From Rhizophagus irregularis (taxonomy: Eukaryota > Glomeromycota > Glomeromycetes > Glomerales > Glomeraceae): DNA of 64,000 nucleotides. The DNA lies in contig NC_089438.1 in NCBI RefSeq assembly GCF_026210795.1, positions 3,059,501 through 3,123,500 of the forward strand, given 5' to 3'. The notes under the pieces were generated by a model. It had not been told where the DNA came from, did no database searches, and worked only from the letters and a program-made list of their open reading frames with translations. Positions within the stretch are counted from its first letter, which is position 1. Every line of letters starts with the position of its first letter. This document shows, one piece after another, positions 1-10,025 of the stretch. A program made the position numbers and the translations under genes.

Positions 1-213
1 TATGTTGAAAGATAGTGTATTAAAAAGATGAAACGTGAAAGATAATATAGAAACATATTGAAAGATAACATATTAAAGATAGTATATAGATAGCATATAT
101 TAGAATAGAAAGTATCATAAAATTTGTATAAATAGAGAGCAGAGTTCAAAGTAATTCCACAGTTCTCATCCGCAGAACTCAATAAAATATAAGTTTCATT
201 TAATTATTTGTTA
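1..213. other. AT-rich flank left of the CACTA-like element
   Basis: This stretch contains no open frame of note. It has loosely repeated gaaagata words in its first 100 bases. It ends in TTA (211-213), which is read here as the left target-site duplication of the element that begins at 214. Confidence 0.4.
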
Positions 214-235
214 CACAGGTCAAAAAATGATCTAT

Positions 236-420
236 CCTACACATATCGGGTACCTATATATCGGTGACTAATCAGGTACATATTGGGCATTTTTACATAT
301 CAACCACATATCGGGTACCCGATTTGTCACCTACTCAAATTTGGTTAAAAAATACAAATTTAACAGGTGCCCGATATCCAAACTATTAGTCACCGATCTG
401 TTATATAATAAATATCTGGC
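236..420. repeat. left subterminal palindromic repeats
   Basis: Several degenerate copies of a palindrome centred on GGTACC occur here, for example ATATCGGGTACCTATA and CATATCGGGTACCCGAT, mixed with CGGTGACTAATCAGG words. The same motifs recur at 2905-2960 and 3890-4175 and, in the variant CAATCAGGTACCTGATTG, inside the neighbouring foldback element. Confidence 0.65.
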
Positions 421-529
421 ACCGATATCTGTATGATTTTTTTGTTTATAGATGAACGCATCAACTTGCATTACATAATCTGCAACATGCAGATTTTATT
501 CGTTCATTTTATTTTTTTATTTTTTTTAG

Positions 530-1339
530 AGCCAGAATGCTGTTCCAGACTCCTCATTTCGAAGGTAACACTTTTATTTTATTTTTTTTTATTTAATTTT
601 AGCGAAACATTTATACTAACGTTTTGAATTTTTTTTTTAGGTTCTGGAAGCCGAAAGTCAAGTTCCGGACTTCTCATTTCGAAGGTAACACTTCGAAATT
701 TTTTTTATTTTATTTTTTTTTATTTAATTTTAGCGAAACGTTTATACTAACATTTCGAATTTTTTTTTTTAGGTTCTGGAAGCCGAAAGTCAAGTTCCGG
801 ACTCCTCATTTTGAAGGTAACACTTTGAAATTTTTTTATTTTATTTTTTTTTATTTAATTTTAGCGAAACGTTTATACTAACGTTTCGAATTTTTTTTTA
901 GGTTCTAGAAGCCGAAAGTCAAATTCCGGACTCCTCATTTTGAAGGTAACACTTCGAAATTTTTTTATTTTATTTTTTTTTATTTAATTTTAGCGAAACG
1001 TTTATACTAACGTTTCGAATTTTTTTTTTTAGGTTCTGGAAGCCGAAAGTCAAGTTCCAGACTCCTCATTTCGAAGGTAACACTTTGAAATTTTTTTATT
1101 TTATTTTTTTTTTATTTAATTTTAGCGAAACGTTTATACTAACGTTTTGAATTTTTTTTTAGGTTCTGGAAGCCGAAAGTCAAATTCCGGACTCCTCATT
1201 TCGAAGGTAACACTTCGAATTTTTTATTTATTTTTTTTATTTTTTGTTTAGTTTTAGCGAAACGTTACTAACGTTTCGAAATACTTTTTTTTTCAGGTTG
1301 TGAAAGCCGAAGGTACAGTTCCGGACTCCCATTTTGAAG
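530..1339 (+). repeat. array A: seven tandem exon/intron-like units (about 130 bp)
   Basis: Seven exon-like blocks lie at 530-564, 641-684, 773-816, 902-945, 1033-1076, 1163-1206 and 1297-1339. Five are exactly 44 nt and one is 43. Each is followed by a donor-like GTAACA and an AT-rich spacer, then in most units a perfect branch-point word TACTAAC (for example 614-620, 745-751, 876-882), a T-tract and AG. The blocks are the GC-richer, best conserved part of the unit; they start GTTCTGGAAGCCGAAAG and end TTCGAAG or TTTGAAG. Because 44 is not a multiple of three, joined blocks cycle through all three frames. The consensus block is open in all three, but the unit at 902 has a TAG in one. No protein family is recognised. 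It could be a spliced repeat transcript or a satellite that arose from an exon-intron pair. Confidence 0.75.
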
Positions 1340-1373
1340 GTAACACCAACGGGTTATCTTAATCATTTTGTAG

Positions 1374-2829
1374 GTTGCCGGATTGGAATTATGTATAATA
1401 TTTCTTATTTTTTTTTTAAGAGAACGCTTCTAACGCTTCTCTTTTTCTTTTTTTTAGGTTGCCAGACGAATAATACGAACCAGACTTTGGAATTTAGGTA
1501 AAAGGGGTCGGGAGTGGGGTTTTTTATTATTATATTCTTTAAGAAATGTTATTAAACGTTTCTTTCTTCTTTTTTTAGGTTTCTGGACTTAGACGAACCC
1601 GGACTTTGGAATTATGTAAGCGGGTGGGGGATATTATTTATTATTATTTTTTTTTAAGAGAACGTTTCTAACACTTCTCTTTTTTAGGTTGCCGGATTTT
1701 TAGACGAACCCGGACTTTGGAATTATGTAAGTGGGGTAGGGGATAACATTATATATATATATTTTTTTAAAAGAACGTTTCTAACGCTTCTTTTTTTCTT
1801 TTTTTTTAGGTTGCCGGATGAATAATACGAACCGGACTTCGGAATTTAGGTAAAAAGGAGTTCGGGAGTGGGGTTTTTATTATTATATTCTTTAAGAAAC
1901 GTTATTAAATGTTTCTTTCTTCTTTTTTTTTAGTTGCCGGACTTTTAGACGAACCCGGACTTTGGAATTATGTAAGCGGGGTAGGGGGATAATATTTTAT
2001 ATTTTTTTTTAAGAGAACGTTTCTAACGCTTCTCTTTTTCTTTTTTTTAGGTTACCGGACGAATAATACGAACCGGACTTTGGAATTTAGGTAAAAAGGA
2101 GTTCGGGAGTGGGGTTTTTTATTATTATATTCTTTAAGTAACGTTATTAAACGTTTCTTTCTTTTTTTTTAGGTTGTCAGACGAATAATACGAACCGGAC
2201 TTTGGAATTTAGGTAAAAAGGGGTTCGGGAGTGGGTTTTTCTATTATATTCTTTAAGAAACGTTATTAAACGTTTCTTTCTTCTTTTTTTAGGTTGCCAG
2301 ACTTAGACGAACCCAGACTTTAGAATTATGTAAGTGGGGTAGGGGGATATTATTTATTATTATTTTTTTTTAAGAGAACGTTTCTAACGCTTCTCTTTTT
2401 CTTTTTTTTAGGTTGCCGGACGAATAATACGAACCGGACTTTGGAATTTAGGTAAAAAGGGGTTCAGGAGTGGGTTTTTCTATTATATTTTTTAAGAAAC
2501 ATTATTAAACATTTCTTTCTTCTTTTTTTTTAGGTTGCCGACTTTTAGACGAACCCTCTTCAACAAATTTTCATAAATTATGGGACTTTGGAATTATGTA
2601 AGCGGGGTAGGGGGGATAATATTTATATTTTTTTTTAAGAGAACGTTTCTAACGCTTCTCTTTTCTTTTTTTTTTTAGGTTGCCGGACTTTAGATGTACC
2701 TGGACTTTGGAATTATGTAAGCAGAGGAGGGGGATAATCTTTCTCTTTTTTTAAGAGAACCGTTTCTAACGCTTTCTTTTTCTTTTTTTTTAGGTTATCG
2801 GACTTTTGGATGAACCCGGACTTGAAATT
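1374..2829 (+). repeat. array B: thirteen tandem exon/intron-like units (about 115 bp)
   Basis: Thirteen further blocks lie at 1374-1392, 1458-1497, 1579-1615, 1688-1726, 1810-1849, 1934-1971, 2051-2090, 2173-2212, 2293-2329, 2412-2451, 2534-2597, 2679-2716 and 2794-2829. Each follows a T-rich tract ending in AG. Two block types are interspersed: one starts GTTGCCGGACGAATAATACG and ends TTTAG before donor GTAAAAAGG; the other contains AGACGAACCCGGACTTTGG and ends ATTAT before donor GTAAGCGGGG. The spacers carry TTCTAAC or ATTAAAC words ahead of the pyrimidine tract. One block (2534-2597) has a 27-bp insertion. Joined blocks do not stay open, because some type-1 blocks introduce stops, so this is probably not a coding array as it stands. 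Confidence 0.7.
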
Positions 2830-3339
2830 GTATGCTTAGGGATTTTTTAATATATCATAAATAATGTTTCTTTTTTTTTAATTTTATTTTTGAATTTTTG
2901 ATGAATTGGGTATCGGGTATACTGTATGTGACCGATAGGTGATCGATAGGTGACTAATTGATGTATACAGGTTGATTTTGTATTATTTAAAGCGATAAAG
3001 AATTTAACTTGCAATTGAGTGCAATTGAGTGCAATAATTCTAGTATAAATACATTTATATTAAACACTGGCCAATTTAAAATCAATAATTACCTAAATAG
3101 CCAATAAAAATTAATAGTTATTGTTAATCACGTGATAATGTGATTTTTTTATTTATTTATCTTTCGCGTTTATTTTTTTTTTTTTAAACCCTTTCTCTTA
3201 AAATTTTTATTTTATTGTTTTGTGTAAAATAAATACAAAAGGTACATTTTTTACTGATATTTTTCTACTTTTATTATATTATTAATATTTTTAACACTTC
3301 TTTTCTCTTCCTAATATATTATTTCTAATATGTATCTTC

Positions 3340-3590
3340 CTACTAACGTATGTTTTTACTAATATATTTTACTTCGTACTAAACATTTTTTTTATTAACA
3401 ATTATACATACTAACACAACGTTCATACTAATATATTCTATTACTAACTATTTTTATAATGTTTCTTTTCTTTTACTAACACTTCTACTACCATTTATAC
3501 TAACATTTCTTAATACTATCCCCTTTCTTTTTAACAATATTCATACTAATATCTCTAATACTAAAATACTTTTAATGTTTCTATTTCTTT
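3340..3590 (+). repeat. TACTAA-rich tract
   Basis: About a dozen TACTAAC, TACTAAT or TACTAAA words occur at loose intervals of 15-35 bp in a T-rich context, with no conserved exon-like block between them. The motif equals the branch-point word of array A. It may be a decayed extension of that array, or simple-sequence drift. Confidence 0.4.
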
Positions 3591-3889
3591 CTTTAAAATA
3601 TCAAATTAAATAGACATAAATAATGAAATGAAAATAAGCAGCAAATGAGTGAACACATTATTTGTAGTATAAAAGGAGATTTATATATGCATTTCACATA
3701 ATTTTAATTGAGTTTATATATCTAGAATAATGTTTTTATATTTTTTTGTAATATTCTTTAATATAATTAATAAAAATAAAATAAAACTTTTAATACAATT
3801 AAATGAATTAACTGTTAATATTATAAATATAATTTTTTTGGCATATTTCAAAATAAATAAATTCAGCTTAAATTATAAAAATTTTGGAC

Positions 3890-4175
3890 ACATATCGGAT
3901 ACCTATCAGTACGTCTGATAAGTGTGTGATATCTGTCTGATATTTATTAAAATCTATCGGGTATCAGATATGCTTACTATATATACCCGATATTTAACTA
4001 CCCGATATGTACCCAATATATATCTAATATGTATAATATATGTGTCCGATTTTTTACATTTGTACTACAGATATCGGGTACCCGATATGTGTAGGATTGT
4101 TAAATAAGTATTAAATATCGTACACATATCATATATCAGGTATATATCAGGTACCTGATATGTACCCGATAACAT
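3890..4175. repeat. right subterminal palindromic repeats
   Basis: This is a dense run of ATATCGGGTACCCGATATG-like palindromes and half-sites (TATCGGGTATCAGATAT, CCCGATATGTACCC, CAGGTACCTGATATG). It mirrors the left subterminal zone of the CACTA-like element and ends just inside its right terminus. Confidence 0.65.
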
Positions 4176-4292
4176 CAATTTTGACCAGTGTTAGTAAAGT
4201 TCAATATTAATTAAAGGTAATAGGTTCGCCCTAAACTTTAATTAATGTTTGCTTAATTAATTTTAATTGAATAAAATGAAGTGAATTAAATA

Positions 4293-4829
4293 CACAGGTC
4301 GAAAAGTGAAAAATCAGGCATCAATCAGTCACCAATTGGTCACCAATCAGGTACCTGATTGGTGACCGATTGGTGCCTGATTGGCATTTTCGCCAAATAC
4401 TGTCACCAATCAGGCAGTTTGCTAACTTTTGATCCAGTGATCAGAAAAAGATGAAATATAGCTCATTGGAATCGTCTCAACAAGACGAATCTAATGGTAG
4501 TAAAATCGCATCTCTAGGATTAATACTTGATGAGAAAGTAAGTAAAATATAAAAATGAAAATGTATCATTTATATTTTATTTAATTTTTTATTAACTATC
4601 AATCCTAGAGATGCGATTTTACTACCATTAGATTCGTCTTGTTGAGACGATTCCAATGAGCTATATTTCATCTTTTTCTGATCACTGGATCAAAAGTTAG
4701 CAAACTGCCTGATTGGTGACGGTATTTGGCGAAAATGCCAATCAGGCACCAATCAGGCACCAATCAGTCACCAATCAGCTACCTGATTGGTGACCGATTG
4801 GTGCCTGATTTTTCACTTTTCGACCTGTG
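4293..4829. mobile_element. CACTA-like foldback element with about 230-bp inverted arms
   Basis: The left arm is 4293-4522 and the right arm 4601-4829, around a 78-bp loop. Apart from small rearrangements in the inner palindrome zone, the arms match almost base for base, and the inner 130-150 bp look perfect except for one or two positions. The outer ends are CACAGGTCGAAAAGTG and its inverse, flanked by ATA on both sides (4290-4292 and 4830-4832), which fits a 3-bp duplication. The arms carry CAATCAGGTACCTGATTG palindromes and a segment (from the ATG at 4451) that would encode a short polar peptide starting MKYSSLESSQQDE. A good donor GTAAGT at 4538 lies in the loop and TCCTAG at the start of the right arm, so the arm may be a captured 5' gene end. 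Confidence 0.75.
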
Positions 4830-4967
4830 ATATACATTTTTGAAAAGTAATAATTCGTAGCGAAAGCTATCGAAGTTTGAAATTAAAGGTAAAGTGAATG
4901 AAAATTGATGAAAATTTAGAGAAGTTAAATTTTATTTTATGTCGTTCAACATTTTATATGGGTTCGG

Positions 4968-5106
4968 TTTATTTCACCGAAAAACATTTCACCGAAAATC
5001 AACTTACCGACAGTCACTTCACCAAAAATCATTTCACCGACAGGTTCATTTCACCGACAGGGTTATTTCGCCAAAAATCATCTCTCCGAAAATCATTTCA
5101 CCGAAT
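4968..5106 (+). repeat. MULE left terminal repeat with about 17-20 bp subrepeats
   Basis: There are about eight degenerate copies of a unit resembling ATTTCACCGACAGG or ATCATTTCACCGAAA. The right terminal region has the same units in inverted orientation. Short frames here are an artefact of the repeat. Confidence 0.8.
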
Positions 5107-5455
5107 TTTAATTTTTTACTGTAATTTGATAATCAATCACATAGCCACAATTATTAATTTAATATTTAATAGTTTTTATTGTGAAAAATAACATAGCCAC
5201 AATTATTAGTGAATTATTTATTGTGTAAAATTTTATTAATATACACATAAAAGGAATGTTATGTAATTTGAATATAATAAAATATTAATTTTTTTTATTT
5301 ATTGTTTGAATCGTTTTTTTACCACTCAAATAAATAAAGTGAGATGACAAAATTCTCTAGTAAAAATTTTACTTTCTTCAATATTCGTAGTATTTACAAG
5401 TAAAACTCAATTTTTTTCTAATAAATACTTTATCCTCTTCTTTATTTTTTTCAAA

Positions 5456-6880
5456 ATGGATATCTGTGAAGCTGTTTCTTCTATTCGAAATAAAAATAAA
5501 ATCAATGTTTGTGGCTATCTCATGGTTAAAGACAAAAAAAGAAACAACTCATATTACTGGTATTGTGAAAAACGGGATCAACTACGATGCAATGAACGAG
5601 CTACAACTATGTTTACCAAAGATCAACATCACCTTGTAAAGTTTACAGATCACAACCATGCTGCAGATGCAAGCCGAGTTATAGTTGTAAAAAGTCTCAA
5701 TTTATTAAAAGAACGGGCCCAACAAACAAATGACCAGCCTGTACAAGTTATTCAAAGTGTTTTGGCTGGTAGCTCACAGGAAATAGGTTCTCATTTGCCA
5801 TCTCGTGATGCACTTCGTCAAGCTGTCAAACGAGTTAGACGTGCTAATTTACCAGCAGAGCCACAATCTTTTGCAAATCTTATTATTCCTGATAATTTGC
5901 AAAAAACTTTAAGTGGTTCTGAATTTTTGATTAGGGATTTAAACATAGGTGATGAAAAAGTGCTAATTTTTACAACATTTAATAATGTCAACTATCTGTC
6001 TCAATCATCCTTTTGGATAATGGACGGTACTTTCAAGACTGTCCCAACAATTTTTAAACAACTCTATACAATTCATGGAAGTGTTGGAGGTAGTGAAAAC
6101 TCCCAAATTATGCCTCTTGTATTTTCACTAATGTCAAGTAAATCAGAGGAGTGCTATAGAGCATTGTTTCAAAATTTAATCAACTTTGGTGATGAACATA
6201 ACATTGATCTACAACCACAGTATGTATTAACAGACTTTGAAAAAGCTTCAATCAATGCAGTTCATATAGAATTACATGGTGTCCAAAATAAAGGCTGCCA
6301 TTTTCATTTGTCCCAAAGTGTATATTGTAAAGTGCAAGCATTTGGCCTTGCTTCTCAATATGCAAGTGACGAAAATATTAGTTTATTTGTTAGACATATC
6401 CCAGCACTTGCATTTTTGCCTTGTGATAATATTCCAGCTGCATTTGATGAATTAAGGAGTAACATGCCACCAGACATGCAACCAGAAGTCAATGAACTTT
6501 TGGATTGGTTTGAGATTTATTATGTCCATGGAAAGGTGATTCGTAGATTAAGAAATGGAAATGTGGTTCGTTCCGAGCCATTATTTCCACCATCTTTATG
6601 GTCAGTCACTGAAAATATAGAATATACATTTCCAAGAACACAGAATTCAGTAGAGGCATGGCATAGGAGATGGGAGACATTGGTGGGTCGTGCACATGTG
6701 GGATTATTTAAAATCATAAAGGAGTTGCAAAGTGAGCAGCATCAAATTGAGATTAAGGTTGAGTCAATTCTTCGAGGAAATCCACGACCTAAGCAAAAAA
6801 AACATGATAGGGAACATGAAAACAGAATCCAGGTGGTTTATAATGATCAGGAAAATAGACCATTATTAGACTTTCTTTGA
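5456..6880 (+). CDS. MULE transposase with FLYWCH-type zinc finger
   Basis: This is a single 474-residue frame without introns. Residues about 15-62 form a FLYWCH-like finger: NVCGYLMVKDK, then YYWYCEKR, then C...H-N-H around FTDHNHAAD. It probably binds the terminal subrepeats. The central region is a MULE-type DDE nuclease: first Asp in FWIMDGTFK, second Asp in YVLTDFEKA followed by GCHFHLSQ, and a later acidic residue in SVEAWHRRWE. The C-terminus is Lys/Arg-rich. The ATG at 5456 directly follows a T-rich leader and precedes the finger, so the start is well supported. The product should cut and join the element's own ends in the nucleus. No frameshift or stop is seen. The assignment rests on motif order and spacing. 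Confidence 0.88.
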   Translation: MDICEAVSSIRNKNKINVCGYLMVKDKKRNNSYYWYCEKRDQLRCNERATTMFTKDQHHLVKFTDHNHAADASRVIVVKSLNLLKERAQQTNDQPVQVIQSVLAGSSQEIGSHLPSRDALRQAVKRVRRANLPAEPQSFANLIIPDNLQKTLSGSEFLIRDLNIGDEKVLIFTTFNNVNYLSQSSFWIMDGTFKTVPTIFKQLYTIHGSVGGSENSQIMPLVFSLMSSKSEECYRALFQNLINFGDEHNIDLQPQYVLTDFEKASINAVHIELHGVQNKGCHFHLSQSVYCKVQAFGLASQYASDENISLFVRHIPALAFLPCDNIPAAFDELRSNMPPDMQPEVNELLDWFEIYYVHGKVIRRLRNGNVVRSEPLFPPSLWSVTENIEYTFPRTQNSVEAWHRRWETLVGRAHVGLFKIIKELQSEQHQIEIKVESILRGNPRPKQKKHDREHENRIQVVYNDQENRPLLDFL

Positions 6881-7194
6881 GGAATAGCCCACAATATTTC
6901 ATTTTAATTAGTTTATATATTTATATTTTATTCATTTTATGTATTAGAAGCATTAAGCATAAGTTTTTATCAGTGTTAATATACTGTATGATATGGAATT
7001 TCTAAGATATATATAAATTTTAATTACATAAGCATTAAATATAGTAGTATTATGAAATAATATGTTAAATATAGAAAACAGCTAAATAAAATAAAATTTA
7101 TAATAAATTTTTCATAATGCTATTTTTTTTTAATTTTTTTTATATAAAAATGCCAGGATAATAGGTTCCGGCATTTTTTTTTATTAACATTTTT

Positions 7195-7338
7195 AGTTGT
7201 CGGTGAAATGATCCTGTCGGTGAAATGATATTGTCGGTGAAATGATCGTCGGTAAAACAACTGTAGGTGAAACGACCCTGTCAGTGAAATGACTGTCGGT
7301 AAGTTGATTGTCGGTGAGATGATTTTCGGTGAAATAAA
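7195..7338 (-). repeat. MULE right terminal repeat
   Basis: About eight inverted copies of the left-end unit, read here as GTCGGTGAAATGAT, occur with variants such as TGTCAGTGAAATGACTG. Together with 4968-5106 they define the element. Confidence 0.8.
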
Positions 7339-10025
7339 TGCGTCCCGTTGACAATAATGCCAAGATGATATGAAATGGATCAATATAGTTCATGCAGAAA
7401 TTATTAGATAATACTGTAACTGGATATTACATGAATGGCCCGAAAAACTGATAATATTGAGGCACTACATGCCAATAACAAATAGTAACTGAATTATTTA
7501 TCACCTTAATACCCCAAAAATTTATTAAACGTCATTTGAATAATTTCCAAAAATTCAGATCTCGTCTCATGAAAACAACTTCCAGATTACAAATTTTAAG
7601 TTATCATTGAGCTCATGATAAAGTTTTATAAGCGAACTTTGATTGACTAAAATATTATGAACGTGTTTAAATCAATTTTGCATATCCCGTAATCCTATTG
7701 CTTACTAATATGTTTATTATCCATAGTGTTTGATAAAAAGAGTTGTAAGAAATGGAAAAAAAAATGAAAAAAAAAATTAATGGGAAATGAGAAAGAAATA
7801 TAAGAATGAAAAATCGTGAGAAATGAGAGTAGAAATTGTGAAATATGAAAAAAATGTTTGTAAGGAAATGAAAAAAATTAAAAAATATTTATAGAAATTG
7901 AGTTTCACATGAAATTATAAGGTTAGATTCTGGTATCACACGGTATAGTGTTCATATTTACTTTTTTCAAAAAATCGTTTTTCTAAGTAAAAAATCATAT
8001 AAAATATATTTATTCAAGCAAAAAAAAAATTATTTCTATTATATCACAGCACTTGCCCGATCCAAACCTAAAGAATGAAAAAACGAAAAAAAAATTGGTC
8101 AAATTTTTACATTCTAAATTATTTTAATAACTAGGGTAAATCAGGAATCAAGTTGGGACACTCCTTAATTATTCTTTTTATTATTATCATTAATCATTTA
8201 AAAAATTTTTTTTTATTTATATTGGTTTTAAACAATTTTATAAAAAGAAAGTTTGTATGAGCGTTATTAAATTAAAAATGAAATTAATATTTCGTGAATA
8301 AAATCCATTTTGACATGTAATTTTTTATAAAAAATTCGTTAGAATAATTTAAATGGGAAAACTTTTGTGTGATCACTACTTGTATCCCTTTGCATACTGA
8401 ATAAAAAATTCCAAATTTAAAAAAATTAACCCAAATTATCGTGATCCATATATTAAATATAATTGTCGATAATTTTGTTATTTTTAAAAAATCAAAAATA
8501 AGCTATAATTAACGTTAAGCTATAATTAAACTAAAGTCAATGGGTCACACGATAATATCGTTACGTGGCCAAATCTTTACCAATCATCTGCTATAATTGG
8601 TTAATAATTGTGATATTAATCGTTGCAAAGCACAATATATAACTTATAAATATAATTAGAGATTATATTACTCTTGAGATCATTGGTTTAATTCATTTAA
8701 TTCAGATAATCTTCTTTTAAAAGAGAAAAAAATGGTAGATTAAAAAAAAAGAACAAACTCCCATAAAGAAAATCTGTTAATTTAATAATTTACTGAGAAA
8801 TATTGTATTTTTCCTTTTTATAAAAATTAAAAGTAAACAGTAATTAACCATTTTTACCATTTTATTACGTAATATGTTCATCCTTTTGTTTTTTTTTCAT
8901 CATCACTTTTTTTCAATATATACTAACATACCATCTACGTAGGAGCTGATTGCGGATCCAATGCATAAAGCTTGACATATTTTAAACTTAAAAGTAAGCT
9001 TAAGCTTAAGCTTAATATGTAATGTTATAAAAATGCTGGCATCAGCAAACTAACCATATATTGGATTTCGATTAAAGTTAGACTCATTGTACAGATTTTC
9101 AGCATTCTTTTCTTCAAGCTAAAGAGTTGAATTTGAACATTATTCCTACAATAAAGAACCAACCAACATGAGTATTTATAACTCAACAGTACTTCAAATT
9201 TTGTCAAGTTTTCTCAGACAAAATTCAAACAATTCCTATTTGGAAATTGTCCATCATAGGTCAATAAAGTGTTTGGTTGCATCCATTGGTTGCATAACGA
9301 TAAGGAACTAGTGAATAAAAAATAAAACCAAATTTTTTCAAGAATTATTTAACAGGGTTTTACTAGACTATTAGTAATTATAATAATTTTTTATGACCTT
9401 CAGATTCTGTACCTTTTAAAGTTTTCAGTAAAATTAGGAACAAAAGTTATTTCCATGTGATGATTTCTTTCATGATTAAATATGACATTTATTACAGCAT
9501 TCTTTAGATTATGGATAATTAACTTATAACTTTTTATAAACATATAATATACTATATAAATAACCTAAAAAAATGCTTCATCCATGTACCTAATTTATGG
9601 CTTTGTAACGAACTCAATAATTGCGTGCAAAAATGATCGGCTAAAAATTTCAGCCCACATTACAATGATCAGGCATTACATAATTATGCATAAGTATCTT
9701 TATTATGGCATGAAGTTTAAATAATGGATAATTAGCTTATAACTTTATAGACTTATAATATATGGCATGAATAATATTAAAAAATTAATGAAATTATTTT
9801 TTTTTGGTTCAAAAAGTTTCACTTAATATTCGTGTTATTTTAGAAAAATTCACGTGCATTTAAATTGAAAATGATCGGCAAATAATTGGTTGAATTTTCA
9901 TAAAAATTTGTCTTACAATGATCAGCAATACATAATTATGCATAAATAAGTGAAATTTTTTTTTCTTACTACTACAAATTTTTTTTCTTTTTTATACGTA
10001 TGAATTTTAGTTGAAAAAACTCTCA
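7339..10025. other. gene-poor spacer with a local duplication
   Basis: No supported gene lies here. Frames on either strand at 9025-9360 are short and unrecognised. A short AAGCTT tandem run sits at about 8995-9015. Two imperfect direct copies of about 220 bp (roughly 9508-9700 and 9721-9950) share ATGGATAATTA, AAAATGATCGGC, ACAATGATCAG and CATAATTATGCATAA in the same order, just upstream of the kinase locus. The last 60 bases before the kinase ATG are T-rich, as expected of a fungal promoter or leader. Confidence 0.45.

Larger units (their letters stand above)
214..4190. mobile_element. CACTA (EnSpm)-like element, no transposase seen
   Basis: The left end reads CACAGGTCAAAA (from 214) and the right end is its inverted near-copy TTTTGACCAGTG (to 4190). 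TTA lies on both sides (211-213 and 4191-4193), a 3-bp duplication as expected for CACTA elements, whose termini begin with CAC. Both subterminal zones (about 236-420 and 3890-4175) carry many copies of palindromic ATATCGGGTACCCGATAT-like words, matching the subterminal repeats of this superfamily. No transposase frame is present, so the copy is non-autonomous. The interior holds two tandem arrays of exon/intron-like units (530-2829) and a TACTAA-rich tract. A second CAC terminus-like word at 3069 (CACTGGCCAATTT) suggests nesting or an internal rearrangement. Superfamily assignment is inference from termini and duplication length only. Confidence 0.6.
4968..7338 (+). mobile_element. MULE DNA transposon, apparently autonomous
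   Basis: A complete transposase gene lies between inverted terminal regions (4968-5106 and 7195-7338). The outermost bases match as TTTATTTCACCGAAAA and its inverse. No clear 8-11 bp target duplication was found by eye, so the exact ends are uncertain or the duplication has decayed. The intact 474-codon frame suggests a recent arrival. A small inverted repeat (AAAAATGCC...GGCATTTTT, 7146-7182) sits just inside the right end. Confidence 0.8.

Noticed and set aside
433-881. Two open frames (64 and 85 codons) running through array A
   Set aside because: They read straight through T-tracts and the unit spacers as Phe-rich sequence. They are by-products of the repeat, not genes.
530-2829. CRISPR-like array
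   Set aside because: Spacers are themselves conserved repeats with splice signals, unit parts are of the wrong length, and the genome is eukaryotic.
3069-4190. A smaller separate CACTA-like element starting CACTGGCC
   Set aside because: Its flanks (AAA and TTA) do not match, whereas 214-4190 has matching TTA flanks; kept only as a possible nested end.
4898-5191. Frames encoding His/Phe/Thr-rich repeats, and the matching frames at 7120-7393 on the other strand
   Set aside because: They are translations of the MULE terminal subrepeats.
4968-7338. A 9-11 bp target duplication for the MULE
   Set aside because: Flanks at several candidate ends were compared by eye and none matched, so no duplication is claimed.
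8995-9015. Short AAGCTT tandem run as an origin or regulatory array
   Set aside because: Only three to four copies; too short to support any function.
9025-9360. Small frames on both strands with a slightly higher GC content
   Set aside because: No recognisable family, no splice context and no repeat in the window; not enough to call a gene.
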